From positions 284,973,501 through 285,037,500 of the forward strand of contig OX465599.1 in NCBI GenBank assembly GCA_950022295.1: a stretch of 64,000 bases of DNA, given 5' to 3'. The position numbers and the translations under genes were made by a program. This DNA comes from Bromus sterilis. Lineage: Eukaryota > Streptophyta > Magnoliopsida > Poales > Poaceae. The notes below the pieces were generated by a model. The model was given only the letters and a program-made list of their open reading frames with translations. It searched no databases and had not been told where the DNA came from. This document shows, piece after piece, positions 46,980-59,568 of the stretch; position 1 is the first letter of the stretch; every line of letters starts with the position of its first letter.

Positions 46980-48639
46980 TGATGGCTTCTCGCCCCTCGT
47001 TGGTTACCCCAAGTGGAAGGTTTGATGTAGCACAACGGAAAGTTTCCCTTAGAGAAGATGCTAAGGTTTAAGATTGTCTCCAGTAGGACTCAAGAGATAC
47101 AAGTAGGTGGTAAAGTGAACAATGGCGCCGTTCACAACCTCGGTTGCTAACTTTACCTGGACCTGCACACAGATACAAATAACTTTGCTCCCAACGAGTT
47201 CAGAGGAGTTGTCAATTCCTCCGGCCTTGTTGTTTACAAAGGATAAAACACACGGGATAATAATGATAGTGATAGCAACGGAAAAGTAAATACTGAAAGT
47301 AAATTGGTAGTGTGAACAATGATGTGAAGATGGACCGGGGTCCCGTGATTTTCACTAGTGATGTCTCTCTCCCAAAAGAGGATAAAACTGCTAGCGAGGT
47401 AAACAAATCACAGTTGGGCAATTGACAGGATTATGAAGGAACCACAATGCTAACTATGCTGCAAAGAAAGGAAGGGCTCAAAAGCAATGGGCAGTACGCC
47501 AAGGTAAGTAGACCGAAATCCATCTGCATCTACTACGAATCATCCACCTTGAGATATCTATCCAGAACATCCCGCTGGTATTAAGTTGCGAATCCCACCC
47601 AAAGTGTAAACTCAAAGCAACAAACAATTCCATTAAAAGAACTTTGCGTAAAGTAAACAATCCTTGCACCCGCAAGTACAAGCATCGTTGTTTTATCCCT
47701 GGTGGCAGCAGCACATCCTCTAGTCTCATGTTTCTTTCACTCAAGCTAGACATCAAGGGGCTGAACCCACAATCGAGCATAACGCTCTCTCTTGGAGTTG
47801 CAAATAAAATACTTGGCCAAAGCAAATACCGCAACGGAGAACATGCAGGAACTTACTCAAGAACAAAATATAAAAGAGAAGAACCAAATATATTACTCAT
47901 CACAATCTGAACATAGTCTCATAATCCATCAGATCCCAACAAACTCAGCATAGCAACAGCAGAAATTACATAGATGCCTCGATCATGTGAAGCAGCTCAC
48001 GAGGACTCGAAAGTGGAATCACAAAAGAGGGAGAGATAGATCACATAGCTACTGGTCACGGACCCATGGTCCAAGGGGGACTACTCATTGTACATACGAG
48101 AGGCGTCCATGGCTATGGATGATCTCCCGGAGGGGGTAGCTTCTCCCGGCAGGGTGCCGGAGCAGCTTCTCCAGGCAGCCCCGATCTTGAAACGGCGGTG
48201 GCGGCGGAACAGAGGCGAGATCGCAAAAGAGGGATTCATCTTAGGGGTTTCCATCACGGGGGGTAAATATGGGCGAAGGGGGCACCGAGAGGACCCACGA
48301 GGCAGTCAGGAGGCCTCCTGGCGCGGCCTAGGGTGGGGCCGCGCCAGCTTCCCTCCTGGATGCCTAGTGGTGGCCCCCCTCGCTTCTTTGGTGTTTCCGG
48401 AAGCTTCCACGACGCTGATTTTTTATCTGATTTTTCCGGATTTTTTGGAGCACTTTTAATGGCCGGAAAACCTGAAATACAAAAACAGCAGAAAACAACA
48501 ACTGGCAGCTGGGTGCACTGAGTTAGTAGGTTAGTCCAAATAGGTTCAAACGTGTATGAAAGTTCAAGCAAAACATGACAAAGTCACACAAAACATGCAT
48601 GGAGCAAGCAGAAATTATAGATACGTTTGGGACGTATCA
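46980..48639 (-). repeat. 5' LTR of element B
   Basis: It begins TGATGGC and ends GTATCA on the plus strand, with both termini intact. The TATA-like site near 48264 is altered compared with the other LTRs. Confidence 0.92.
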
Positions 48640-50269
48640 ACGGTACCGAAGAGGCTAGAAAAAGTATAGGTGGGTGGAAGTGTCAACTTTCGAATACTCA
48701 CATTAGTCCGAAGAACTCATGCACTTATTATCGGTAACTCTCAATATAATCAGAAGGTTCACAGAGAGACAAGTACCCCGAGGAGGAGTGTATGGAGGTC
48801 TGGTTATCCTTGCGCATTCTCGACTCATGGTACATGAGTGTTCTCTAATATTCGAACCCTCCAGAGGTTAGTGATCCATCTAGTAGCTAGAGTTCTCAAC
48901 AGGGTTTTTGGTTTTCGAAAAACACACAGATTGCCCAAAATACGACATCTATCACTAATAGGCTCGAGCTCTTGACACCAAAAGTTCAAACATTACTCTA
49001 GTCAATACCTCAAAACTTTTGCAAGTTACTACTACAAAGAGAAAATCAACTTTAACTACCTACTTCTAGTCAAGACACAAAACTCAGTGCAACAGGCAAA
49101 CTCTCTAACAAGATAAAACATGCAACCTATAGAAAGTTCAACCTAAAACAAAAGTAAAGCTCTAGAAAAAACTAAAGCACTACAACTAAACAGAGCAACA
49201 GCTAAGAAAAGAAAAAGAACAACTCACAGCTGAAAGAATAAGCATGCAAATCCTATGAGGAGTTCTAGTTCAAGTGGAGCGTGTATCTCTCCCACACAAA
49301 AGAGTAAGTAAGCTGGGATCTAACTTGTTACTATAGAAAACAAAGCAAAAAACAAACCTAGAAAAGTAAAGAGTGAGACGCTCCAAGCATAGCACATAAC
49401 GCATGAAGTGATAAAAATATAGTGCAACGAGAGACGAACTGATAATTGTTGATGAAGAAGGGGATGCACAGGGGCATCCCCAAGCTTAGACGATTGAGTC
49501 TCCTTGAATATTTATTGGGGGTGCACATGGGCATCCCCAAGCTTGAGCGTTTGACACTCCAAGATCTTCTTTCATCATCTTTCATCACGCACTTGAAAAC
49601 TCCCTTCATACCTAACTCATTGTAGACTGATTAGAGAGGTTAGTATCCTAATAAAATAAATTTTCTCCACTGGAAATAAAGATAATCTTGAAGAGCTACT
49701 GTTTCTCAAGAGTGCCAAAAAGTTTTTGCAAAGAAAAAAAAACAATCTTAAGGTTTGCAAAAGTAAGGAGAGAAAAAACGTGACAGAATCTGTGAAAAAC
49801 AGAACAGCAGATAGAAGAGAATTTTTTAGGGATACTTGTGCAACTCAAATCAAAAATCTCAGAACATACGCAAGTTTCGTAATTGTATATAGAACGCTGT
49901 GTATTTAATTCAGCTCAAAAAGATGAACTGGTATTTTTCTCTAATATTTTTAGTCACAAAGACATAATCTGTTTTCTGGACAGCATGTCACAACTTTCAC
50001 TTCCCTTGTCGTATGAGGCTATAAAAGGCACAAAGCTTGAAAAGTAAAGATACAATGATGTTTCTACAGTAGTAAAAATCATCAAGACCACTAAAAACAT
50101 AAGAAAAACAAAAAGAAAAACCTAAATTCGTTGCGGGCTGCCTCCCGAAAGCGCTTCTTTAAAGCCATTAGCTAGGCTTAATGATTATAAAAGATGCTCT
50201 CACAAGAGAATAAGAGTTGTAGCAAAGGAGAGCATCAAGAAGCAAATGTGAAACACTTTTAAGCCTAAC
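48640..50269 (-). other. Element A internal noncoding region, right of element B
   Basis: This resumes element A with the target duplication ACGGT (48640-48644) and continues the sequence interrupted at 41406. It is homologous to element B 44457-46000. It includes GGGCATCCCC-type short repeats (49460-49540) and carries no gene. Confidence 0.85.
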
Positions 50270-51400
50270 CTACTTCCTATGCATTGGAAACTTGTAAGAA
50301 AATAAATCACGAAAGAACAAAGTAACAAGCATAGGAAGGTGGAACAAGAACATGAAGAGAGGTGTTTTTGTAACATGGAAGTTTCTACAACCAAACTTTC
50401 CTCTCTCAAAATAATTTTCAGTAGCATCATGAACAACATCAAGAATATAACTATCACATAAATCATGTTGTTCGTAACCTACAATCACACGTGTATTGTT
50501 TTCAACACGGTCTTTAGGATGATAAGATAAATGCTACCCATCACATTGAGCCTTGATAAGAGCACAATTCTCCGGAATATGCTTTGGAGATTTCAAAAGG
50601 ATAATAGGACAATCAAGTGTGGGTGCAATAGCAAAAATTTCATGCTTAGCATGAGGAACTATAGCAAGTTCATCTTCGTAAGCATCATCCATAGTGGCAT
50701 CACGGCCATAAGCATAGAAGGCATCAACTTCATCAAAAAGGGATATTTCAAAAGAATCCATGGGATCATAACACTCATATAAGGTAAGATTCAAAAAGTT
50801 ACTCTCATTAGAAGGTAGACATGGATGGCTCCATTCTTCCTCCTTTTGTTCGTCACTCTCCTCTTTTTCATCCAAGGAGCTTTTAGGTTCATAAATTTCT
50901 TCTTCCATAGAGTCCTGCAAATCATTAGTCTTTTCCTTTGGGGGAGAGATTCTCTCAAGATGATCAGTAATGTAATAATTTGCATCGTAATTTTCCAAAC
51001 AATAGTTAAGTATAGCAAGACTCTCAGATTTGTAAGAGGCATCATCAATATTTTTAGGAAGAGAAGTAATTTCATAGGAACCCTTATAAGCAACAAATTG
51101 TTCTATTTCCTATGCATCATAAAAATCATAGTTTCTCTTAGCATAAGAAGCTAAGGTTTCATCATCATTGTACTCACATTGGAAAGAAAGGTGTTTGTGC
51201 CTCATAAAGCAACAAGATTCATCCCTGCAGAAAGATATATTATATATTGAGCACAATTTTCTAGCATACTCATACAACTGATGTATTTGTTTCCATAAAT
51301 GTATCCCCTTTTGAGACAAGCGCTGTTCCTTGTACCACTTTTGTTGATCCTCGGAGAATCCCCCATGCCAATAAGATCTGGTTTCAAATAAGTCAGACAT
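50270..51400 (-). pseudogene. Element A ORF of unknown function, two nonsense codons
   Basis: I do not recognise this ORF. It is one frame of 376 codons starting MSDLFETRSYW at 51400, about 150 nt after the PBS, in the position where element B has its gag-like ORF. TAG at 51110-51112 and a TGA at 50534-50536 interrupt it. The N-terminal 95 residues contain a Cys/His cluster (C-x7-C-x4-CC-x4-H-x-H). The middle is strongly acidic (EEEIYEPKSSLDEKEESDE). The C-terminus ends in a hydrophobic stretch near 50290-50360 (PLFMFLFHLPMLVTLFF). It could be a relic of the partner element's polyprotein or a separate accessory protein. Confidence 0.6.
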
Positions 51401-51580
51401 TGATTGGCAAGTAAGGAACTAGACATACTATATTTATTTATTTTTAGGATTTTTGATAAAGGACACATAGACAAAAACAGAAAGGTAAACTAACAAGACT
51501 AAAAAGCAAAGATAAAAAATATTGTGCAACTCCCCTATCTTGTAGGCTGGAGTCCCCGATAACGGAGCCAGAAAACTTGC
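51401..51580 (-). other. Element A 5' leader and primer binding site (tRNA-Asp)
   Basis: The PBS is at 51553-51570 (minus strand TGGCTCCGTTATCGGGGA), a slightly mutated tRNA-Asp complement, ten bases from the LTR. The leader matches that of element B. Confidence 0.85.
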
Positions 51581-53236
51581 TAGTGCCAAGAGAGTGTTAA
51601 TACTCTTCAAGCCCTCGTTGATTACCCCAAGTGCAGGGTGAGATATAGTGCAGCGGCAAGTTTTCCCTTGGCAAAGATACCAAGGTTTGTCTCCCGTAGG
51701 ACTCCGAAGGATACAAGAAGGTGGTAAAGTGAACAGTGGTGCCGAGGTTGCTAACTTCACCTGGACCTGCACACAGATACAAATAACTTTGCTCCCAACG
51801 AGTACAGAGGAGTTGTCAATTCCTCCAGCCTTGTCGTTTACAAAGGATCAATGCAAGAGATAATGATAGTGGCAACTGAAAGTAAAGACTGAAAGTAAAT
51901 TGAGGGTGTAAACAATGATATGAAGATGGACCAAGGTCATGTGATTTTCACTAGTGATGTCTCTCTCCCAAAAGACGATAAAAGTGCTAGCGAGGTAAAC
52001 AAATCACAGTTGCGCAATTGACAGGATTATGAAGGCACCACAATGCTAACTATGCTGCAAAGAAAGGAAGGGCTCAAAAGCAACGGGCAGTACGCCAAGG
52101 TAAGTAGACCGAAATCCATCTGCATCTACTACGAATCATCCACCTTGAGATATCTATCCAGAACATCTCGCTGGTATTAAGTTGCGAATCCCACCCAAAG
52201 TGTAAACTCAAAGCAACAGACAACTGCATTAAAAGAACTTTGCGTAAAGTAAACAATCCTTGCACCCGCGGATACAAGCACCGTTGTTTTATCCCTGGTG
52301 GCAACAACACATCCCCTAGTCTCATGTTTCTGTCCCTCAAGCTAGACATCAAGAGGCTGAACCCACAATCAAGCATAACGCTCCCTCTTGGAGTTGCAAT
52401 AAATCACTTGACCAAAGTAAAATACGGCAACGGAGAACATGCAAGAATTTACTCAAGAACAAAATATAAAAGAGAAGAACCAAATATATTACTCATCACA
52501 ATCTGAACATAGTCTCATAATCCATCAGATCCCAACAAACTCAGCATAGCAACAGCAGAGAATTACAAAGGTTCCTCGATCATGTGAGGCATCTCACGAG
52601 GTCTCGAAAGTGGAAGCACAAAGAAGGGAGAGATAGATCACATAGCTACTGGTCACGGACCCATGGTCCAAGGAAAACTACTCACGATACATACAGGAGG
52701 CGTCCATGGCTATGGATGGTCTCCCGGAGGGGGTAGCTTCTCCCGGCAGGGTGCCGGAGCATCTTCCCCAGGCATCCCCGATCTTGAAACGGCGGCGGCG
52801 GCGGTACAGAGGCGAGATCGCGAAAAAGGAGTCCTCTTTAGGGGTTTCCGTCACGGGGGGTAAATATAGGCGAAGGGGGCACCGAGAGGGGCCATAGGGC
52901 AGCCAGGAGGCTCCCTGGCGTGGCCTAGGGTGGGGCTATGCCAGGGACCCTTCTGGAGTCCCTGTGGTGGCCCCCTTCCCTCCTTTTGTGTTTCCGGAAG
53001 CTTCCGAGTCACTGATTTTTTATCTGATTTTTCCGGATTTTTTGGAGCACTTTTAATGGCCGGAAAACCTGAAATACAAAAATAGCAGAAAACAGCAACT
53101 GGCAGCTGGGTGCACTGGGTTAATAGATTAGTCCAAATATGCTCAAAAGTGTATGAAAGTTCAAGCAAAACATGGCAAAGTCACACAAAACATGCATGGA
53201 GCAAGCAGAAATTATAGATACGTTTGGGACGTATCA
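51581..53236 (-). repeat. 5' LTR of element A
   Basis: The 1656-bp LTR begins TAGTGCC (TG mutated to TA) and ends GTATCA on the plus strand. A candidate minus-strand TATA box is at 52861-52868. The target duplication ATGTT follows at 53237-53241. Confidence 0.92.
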
Positions 53237-54303
53237 ATGTTGCATGGCAATGTATCTCGGAAAGGCTATGGAAATGCCTTGATAGGTAGGTATGGTGGTT
53301 GTTTTGAGGAAGAATATATGGAGGCTTATGATGACAGAGTGTATCGTGCCAAGGGTTTGGATGTACCGGCGAAAGTGGTTGCTAACTCTCGGAGTGAGAA
53401 GAAAGCAATGCACGGCACAAGGAAGGCTAGCAAAATATGGGAAGGTGGAAGTGTCGACTTTCGAATACTCACATTAGTCCGAAGAACTCATGCACTTATT
53501 ATCGGTAACTCTCAATCTAATAAGGAGGTTCACAAAGAGACAAGTACCCCGAGGAGGAGTGTATGGAAGTTTGGTTATCCTTGCGCATCCTTGACTCATG
53601 CTACTTGAGTGTACTCTAATATTTGACCCCTCAAAAGAGTAGTGATCCAACTAGTAGCTAGAGTTCTCAACTGGTTTTGTAGGTTTTTGAAAATAAACAC
53701 AGATTTCCCAAAATACGACATCTATCACTGATAGGCTAAAGCTCTTGACACCAAAAGTCCAAACATTACTCAAAACAATACCTCCAAACTTTTGCAAGTT
53801 ACTACTACAAAAGAATATTAACCTCAATTACCTACTTCAAGTCAAGACATAAAACTCAGTGCAACAGGCAAACTCTCTAAACAAGATAAACATGAAAACT
53901 CAAGAGAGTTACAGCAACAAACTAAACAAAAGCTCTTTTAAAAGATAAACATGAAAACTAAGAGCTAAACCTGACAACAGCTATGGAAAGATAAAGAACA
54001 AACACAACAAAGATAAGCAGGAAAAGGTCCTATGTTGTGTTCTAAATTTTGGAAGTGGAGCGTGTTTCTCTCCCACACAAAGAAAGCTGGCTCCTAACTT
54101 GTTATGAACAACAAGCAAAGCTAAAGAAAACTAAAAACAACACCTAAGAGCGAGACGCTCCAAGAATAGCACATAACGCATGAAGTGATAAAAATATAGT
54201 GAAACGAGAGACGAACTGATAATTGTCGATGGAGAAGGGGATGCACGAGGGCATCCCCAAGCTTAGACGCTTAAGTCTCCTTGAATATTTCTTGGGCATG
54301 CAT
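53237..54303 (-). mobile_element. Element C, internal fragment 2
   Basis: This resumes element C after element A. It is homologous to 44280-45345 in element B and ends where Gypsy-2 is inserted; TGCAT at 54299-54303 is the expected left target duplication of Gypsy-2. It is noncoding. Confidence 0.85.
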
Positions 54304-57300
54304 TGTCGGGACCCGGGGTTTGCGTATGTAATTCCAGTCACAACTCAATCATATGAAGAGCCGAGAGTCGTACCCACTTGTCTAAGCAGACAAGGCCAAG
54401 CACAGAATACTCTCGGAAAGCATCGAACGTGAGGGGCATCCCATCCAGGCCGGATGATCAACTGAGATGGGTCCTCATCGCCCGCTCACAAGTCTAAATG
54501 ATTATGGGTGATGAAATCCCATACTCATAGACAAGTCGCCTCAACCATATTATCGATTGAATTATAACACTTACATAAACAGACTCCATCCCGATCACCT
54601 AGTCGGGATCTCGGGCGGGCTCAATCATACAACAAAGTGTGCCATGTGACAGAGTCACGAGAAATCGCATCGCGATGCCCCAAGCTGCGCACATCTAAGG
54701 GCCACTTGGTGTATAAAAGACCGCCGGCAAGAACACAACTAAGCTATCGAACCCCACACTAAGACATGCACGTTATAACCATACACGCAGCATACATGTC
54801 TAGTGTAAACAGCAGGTATTCATCACATGAACTCTACAAAGTATATCTTTATTGACTTACACATAGAGTACACAAAGATCATATAACTATGATCCATCAT
54901 TACATCAAACAACGGAAGAAAATTAGGTCTGAGTATAGACAAGATTAACAAATGGCTTAGAGAAGCCTTGTTCAACATACATGCCCTTCCACGAGGGACC
55001 AAACTTTTTTCTGGAACTATACTAGCTTAGTCAACGTCGAGCTTCAGGAAGGTGACTCCATCGGGTCTGGGTTTCCATCTAAAACATAGAATAAGCAAAC
55101 TTGAGTACAAAGTCGTACTCAGCAAGACTTACATCAGAACTATACTAATCATGCTCAAGTTTCAATGTAAAGGAAGGTGGGGTTTCAACATGCAGAAGTG
55201 CCAGCTTTGACTTGGCTAGTCCTGTACTACGAGTACCAGACTTGAGGTAAGAAGCGTACACGAGTCCACTACCAAGTCTCCAACCAATACACCACTATGG
55301 TTACTTCCTCGACTTCCCCACGAGGAGCACACCATAGCACTCACGCTTATCTTGCGAGTTTTAGAAGTATCCATTCAAGTTTTCTAATAATCAAGCACAA
55401 CTTTCCAAGTAGTCCATTACCGTGGACGCGGCTATTCAAATAGTTTATTAACTCTGCAGGGGTGTACGCTACACACACATGACCATCAGTTACCGCCAGG
55501 TCTCGGCACCATTCAAGGGGTGTCGGCGAGGATGTTCACCACAACACTTCGCCCACAGCTCCGTTCTAGTCCAAGGAGTCAATTGTCTGAGTTTCAAACC
55601 CAACTGGATTTCCGGTCGAGCTTCCAGTCAGGACTCAAACCATGTAGGCACGACTGACAAGCCCACCTCGACGGATGGTTCTCCGCTTGACAATCCATGT
55701 TCTACAAGCCCTACCATGAATGCCACATTTCATTTCCTTTATATTTCTATGCATATGCCGAATGGAAATCCCGAACTAGGTGTGACTCCTGGACTTGGAT
55801 CGGGGTGAGTTAATAGGTCGAGAGGGGTCAGTGAGCCCAATGTGTGGTTGTACTCTTTGTCTCGGATTACCATACAAGAACTCGGGCTTAAGGCGGTGTT
55901 CAACGTGACAACCCACTGTGTACTCCTACACAACCTCTCATCATTCACCTTGTATTAGGGTAGATTCACCAACATAGTTTCACTTTCATCAACACCATGT
56001 TCACTATCATCCCGACTCACATCAAAAGTATCCTCATTGTAAACTCTAAGCATGCAATAAGCAGTAACATTTGCAGGGGGCCACATGATATCAATCAACT
56101 CCTATGTCAGCTAGGATTGTGGTTTGCTTACTACCGTGACAAGATGATAGGTCATGCATCGGATATGGGTTCAACTATGCGGTAGAATCGATAACAAGGT
56201 GATCATCCTAATCAATGCATAAGAGAGACTGAGAGGGAAGTGGGATTTTTTAGACATGATCAATGGGGTTTGCTTGCCTTGCTGACGAGGTTCAGTATCG
56301 GGGTCTTCAACGAAGGGGGTGGCCTCCGGTTCCGGCTCCACCTCTATTCGAGCAAACATCACAAACATTGCAATCAATATAATGTACAATGCACAATCAC
56401 ATGATCAAGTTGTAGAACATGATGTATATGGTGCTGATGTGTTGCAAATTCAATTTAATTGAGGTGTATTGCGAAAGGTTTGCAAATTCAAACTTCAAAT
56501 TCAAATTCAAATTATGCCATATGCATGTTTGTTACTTTTCACCCATTTTAAAATGGTCAAACATATAAACAAGTTGCATATTCATAATCCTTGCATTTTT
56601 CTGATAATTTTAGACATATTATATGCCCCATTTGGAGTTATGGTTAATTAATTATGAATTTCCAAAGTTTATATGATTTTCTGCAATTTTCTGATTTTCT
56701 TTTTAATCTCGAAAAGAGTTTATGGCGTCATGCTGGTGTCATGCTGACGCAATGGGGGGGCTGACATGTGGTCCAGGCCTCTCATCCACAGTGGGTTAAT
56801 TCCCTCTGTTTAATTAAACAGAGGGGGTTATTAGGGGGCCTGGCCCCACTTGTCATTGAGGTTAGGGGGGCTAATGGTGTGATTAGACCTAAGCTAATCT
56901 GCACACCGGCAGTTAGCCGGCGGCGACCTCAGCGCACGGCGGCGCCCGCACAGAGGGCACGGGAGCGGGAGCTGGGGGTTCCAAACGGAAGCCCTCGCTC
57001 GCCCGCGTCTTCTAGAGCCCGCAGTGAACTCAAGGGAGGCCAGAGGCCTCGCCGGCGTCAAGGTCTGCGCCGGCCGGAGCAGCAGCACGACGTCCATGGC
57101 GATTGGGGGCAAGGGAAGGAGCACGGAGGGGCTGGGGCTTAGGGGAAGCTCACCTTGAGCACGTCTAGGTGGTCGGGGAGGCCGGAGGGTCAACGGCGAT
57201 GGAGAATTCGGCGGAGGAAGCCACGGCGACCGGCGGCGACTCGGTGGAGATGGCGACGTCCTCGGGTCCTCTGGGCTCGATTTCGCGCTTGGGGAGACGA

Positions 57301-58103
57301 AGGCGAACACGGGCCATCGCCTGGACACGGTGGCTCGGGCTATCTCGGCCAGTGGCCACGCAGGCGCGGCGGCGCGCTCCAGCGCGGTCTTCGGGCGGCG
57401 AGCGGAACGGCGAAGGAAGAGGGGGAGGATGACCAGGAGCTAGGGGGAAGGGATGCGGGGGTGCTCTGGCTGCTGTGTGGCGCCAGGAGAGGGTAGGGGG
57501 GAGGCCTTGAAGGGCCTCAACAGCGTCGAGGTGGCGCCGGCTTGCTCCCAGGCTGCCACCGAGGAGCTTGGGGAAGAAGACAAACTGGGGGTGGGCTGGG
57601 CCGAGCTGGTGGGCCTGGGAGGGTTTAGTTGGGCTGGAAGCCAGGGGTACTTCCCGTTTTCTTTTTCTCTTCTTTTTATTTCTTCTGCAATTTGTTTTGC
57701 TTCAATAATTAAAATATCAAAGCATTTTTAAAAATCCCCAAAACTTTTATGTGGGCTTAGGGGTCATGCCACTAGCCACTCACAAGTTTTGGTGACTTTT
57801 GAAATTCAAACAATTTGAATTTAAATTCAAATTGGAGTTTAATTTAATTTCCTCGCCCTATTTGGAATTTTGTAAAATCCCATGTGCATGAAGTGGGTCC
57901 CACAACACAAGGCACTTGGTCATGCACATTTTCAGAAGTTTTACAAATTTTCAAAAGGATTTTTAGAGGGAATTTTTATCTGGCCATTTGATTTAATTTC
58001 TTAGGGCTTTTCTTTTCCCCATTTTTGAATTTCTGTTTGAAATTTTCACATGATGTAAAGGGGCACTAAAACCCTAGCACTTACCCAAGTTGGGGTTCTG
58101 ACA
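54304..58103 (-). repeat. 3' LTR of Gypsy-2
   Basis: The 3800-bp LTR runs from TGTCGGGACC to GGTTCTGACA on the plus strand. The left third matches the Gypsy-1 LTR closely, and the rest is more diverged. A GC-rich block lies at 56900-57640 between AT-rich flanks, as in Gypsy-1. Confidence 0.93.
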
Positions 58104-58497
58104 ACTCGCCCCCACTCAAAAGAATATCGTCCCGAGATTCAAAAGTCGTCGGGAGGAAGGTGGGGTACTCGGCACGGAGGCGGTCTTCTCTTTCCCACGT
58201 AGCTTCTTTCTCGGAGTGGTGTGACCATTGCACTTTGAGAAACTTGATCTTCCGACGATGAGTGACACGCTCCGCTGAATCAAGAATACGAACAGGGTAC
58301 TCTCGATAAGAAAGGTCATCTTGGAGATCAAGCGTTTCATGGTCGACTTCGCGGATGTGGTCCATGAAGCAACGCCTGAGTTGTGACACATGGAATACAA
58401 CATGTACTCGGGAAAGGTGCGGGGGTAGTTCAAGTTGGTAGGCAACTTCTCCACCTTTAGCAAGAATGTGGAAAGATCCAATGTAACGTGGGGCCAA
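58081..58497 (-). pseudogene. Gypsy-2 pol C-terminus with chromodomain
   Basis: This holds the end of the integrase C-terminal module (APRYIGSFHILAKGG) and a complete chromodomain (KFLKVQWSHHSEKEATWERE), which in chromoviruses binds heterochromatin marks and steers integration. The same frame as the upstream integrase follows after a stop. The stop lies within the LTR at 58081, so the PPT is inside the coding frame, as in Gypsy-1. Confidence 0.9.
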
Positions 58498-58659
58498 CTT
58501 GCCTTTGATACCGAATCGTTGGGTTCCCCTTAGAGGTGTAACCCGAAGGTAAGCCTTCTCATCTAGATTGTAGATTTCTTGCCTATGATGACGATCATAG
58601 TAGCTTTTCTGACGAGACTGAGCTGCTTTAAATTGATCACGAACAATGCGAACTTGCTC

Positions 58660-59055
58660 TTATGCTTCCTTGATCATATCTGGTCCAAAGAATTGTCTTT
58701 CACCGGTTTCTGACCAGTTTAGGGGTGTTCGACATCGTCGTCCATAGAGGAGTTCAAAAGGAGCCATGTTCAGACTAGATTGGAAACTGTTGTTATAAGA
58801 AAATTCGGCAAATGGAAGAGACTTCTCCCAATTCTTTCCGAATGAGATAACACAAGCTCTGAGCATGTCTTCGAGAATTTGGTTAACCCTTTCAAATTCA
58901 CCGCTAGACTGAGGATGGAAAGTTGTACTAAAGGAGAGATGAGTTCCCATAGCATTCTGAAAAGTTCCCCAAAATCTAGAGGTGAAAAGGCTACCACGAT
59001 CGGAATTGATTTCCAAAGGAACACCATGAAGAGACACAATTCTAGAGACATACAA
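58660..59055 (-). pseudogene. Gypsy-2 pol: integrase core, C-terminal part
   Basis: This contains INSDRGSLFTSRFW with the second catalytic Asp and the Glu region HPQSSGEFERVNQ. TAG at 59065-59067 precedes it and TAA at 58660-58662 (Glu in Gypsy-1) ends it; neighbouring segments share the frame. Confidence 0.9.
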
Positions 59056-59064
59056 TTCTGCTAA

Positions 59065-59445
59065 CTAACTAGCAGTTATAGACTCGCGTACCGGAAGGAA
59101 GTGAGCAACTTTGGAAAGTCGGTCAATGACAACGAAGATGGCATCGTTTCCTTTCTGGGTTTTTGGAAATCCGGTGATGAAGTCCATACCGACTTTGTCC
59201 CATTTCCACTCGGGAATAGGCAAAGGTTGAAGAGTACCAGCAGGTCTTCGGTGTTCGGCCTTAATGCGACGACAAACATCACATTCGGCAACATATCGAG
59301 CAATGTCTCTCTTCATCCTAGTCCACCAAAATCTCTGGCGTAGATCTTGGTACATTTTTGTGCTACCGGGATGAATCGAGAGGGGAGTGTCATGGGCTTC
59401 TTTAAGGATGAGTTGCCTTAGGTCCCTATTCTTAGGTACTACCAA
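59065..59445 (-). pseudogene. Gypsy-2 pol: integrase zinc finger and first catalytic Asp
   Basis: This holds the HHCC finger with CDVCRRIKAEH and the core start MDFITGFPKTQKGND. It is in frame with both flanking segments and ends in a TAG replacing Gln. Confidence 0.9.
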
Positions 59446-59568
59446 ACGATTTTCAAAGAATACCGTTCCTTTACTATTTGTGGAGAAACATTTAGCAACT
59501 CCGCTATCAATGTTCTCCTTGATCCGGCGAACACCTCGTGCACGCCTTTGGGCAACTATGATTTTATC

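Larger units (their letters stand above)
41407..48639 (-). mobile_element. Element B: Athila-like gag-only Gypsy nested in element A
   Basis: LTRs are at 41407-43068 (1662 bp) and 46980-48639 (1660 bp). The target duplication is ACTGT/ACGGT (41402-41406 and 48640-48644); the paralogous site near 44456 shows ACGGT as ancestral. The PBS fits tRNA-Asp. The 3.9-kb interior holds one gag-like ORF and no pol, so the element is non-autonomous. It belongs to the same family and has the same orientation as its host A and grand-host C. Confidence 0.93.
38539..53236 (-). mobile_element. Element A: Athila-like non-autonomous Gypsy, hosts element B
   Basis: LTRs are at 38539-40151 and 51581-53236, with a perfect target duplication ATGTT (38534-38538 and 53237-53241). 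The undisturbed site is seen in the paralogous sequence near 41230 and 44280. The PBS fits tRNA-Asp and the PPT is GCTTGGGGATGT-like. Without element B it is about 7.5 kb. It has no pol; the only ORF is an unrecognised one at 50270-51400. It may belong to the Sabrina group of Triticeae, but I cannot confirm the family name from sequence alone. Confidence 0.92.

Noticed and set aside
38539..53236. Four near-copies of a 1.6-kb block that look like a tandem segmental duplication
   Set aside because: The blocks are LTRs: each pair is bounded by a target duplication, a PBS and a PPT, and the interrupted internal sequences rejoin exactly when the inner element is removed.
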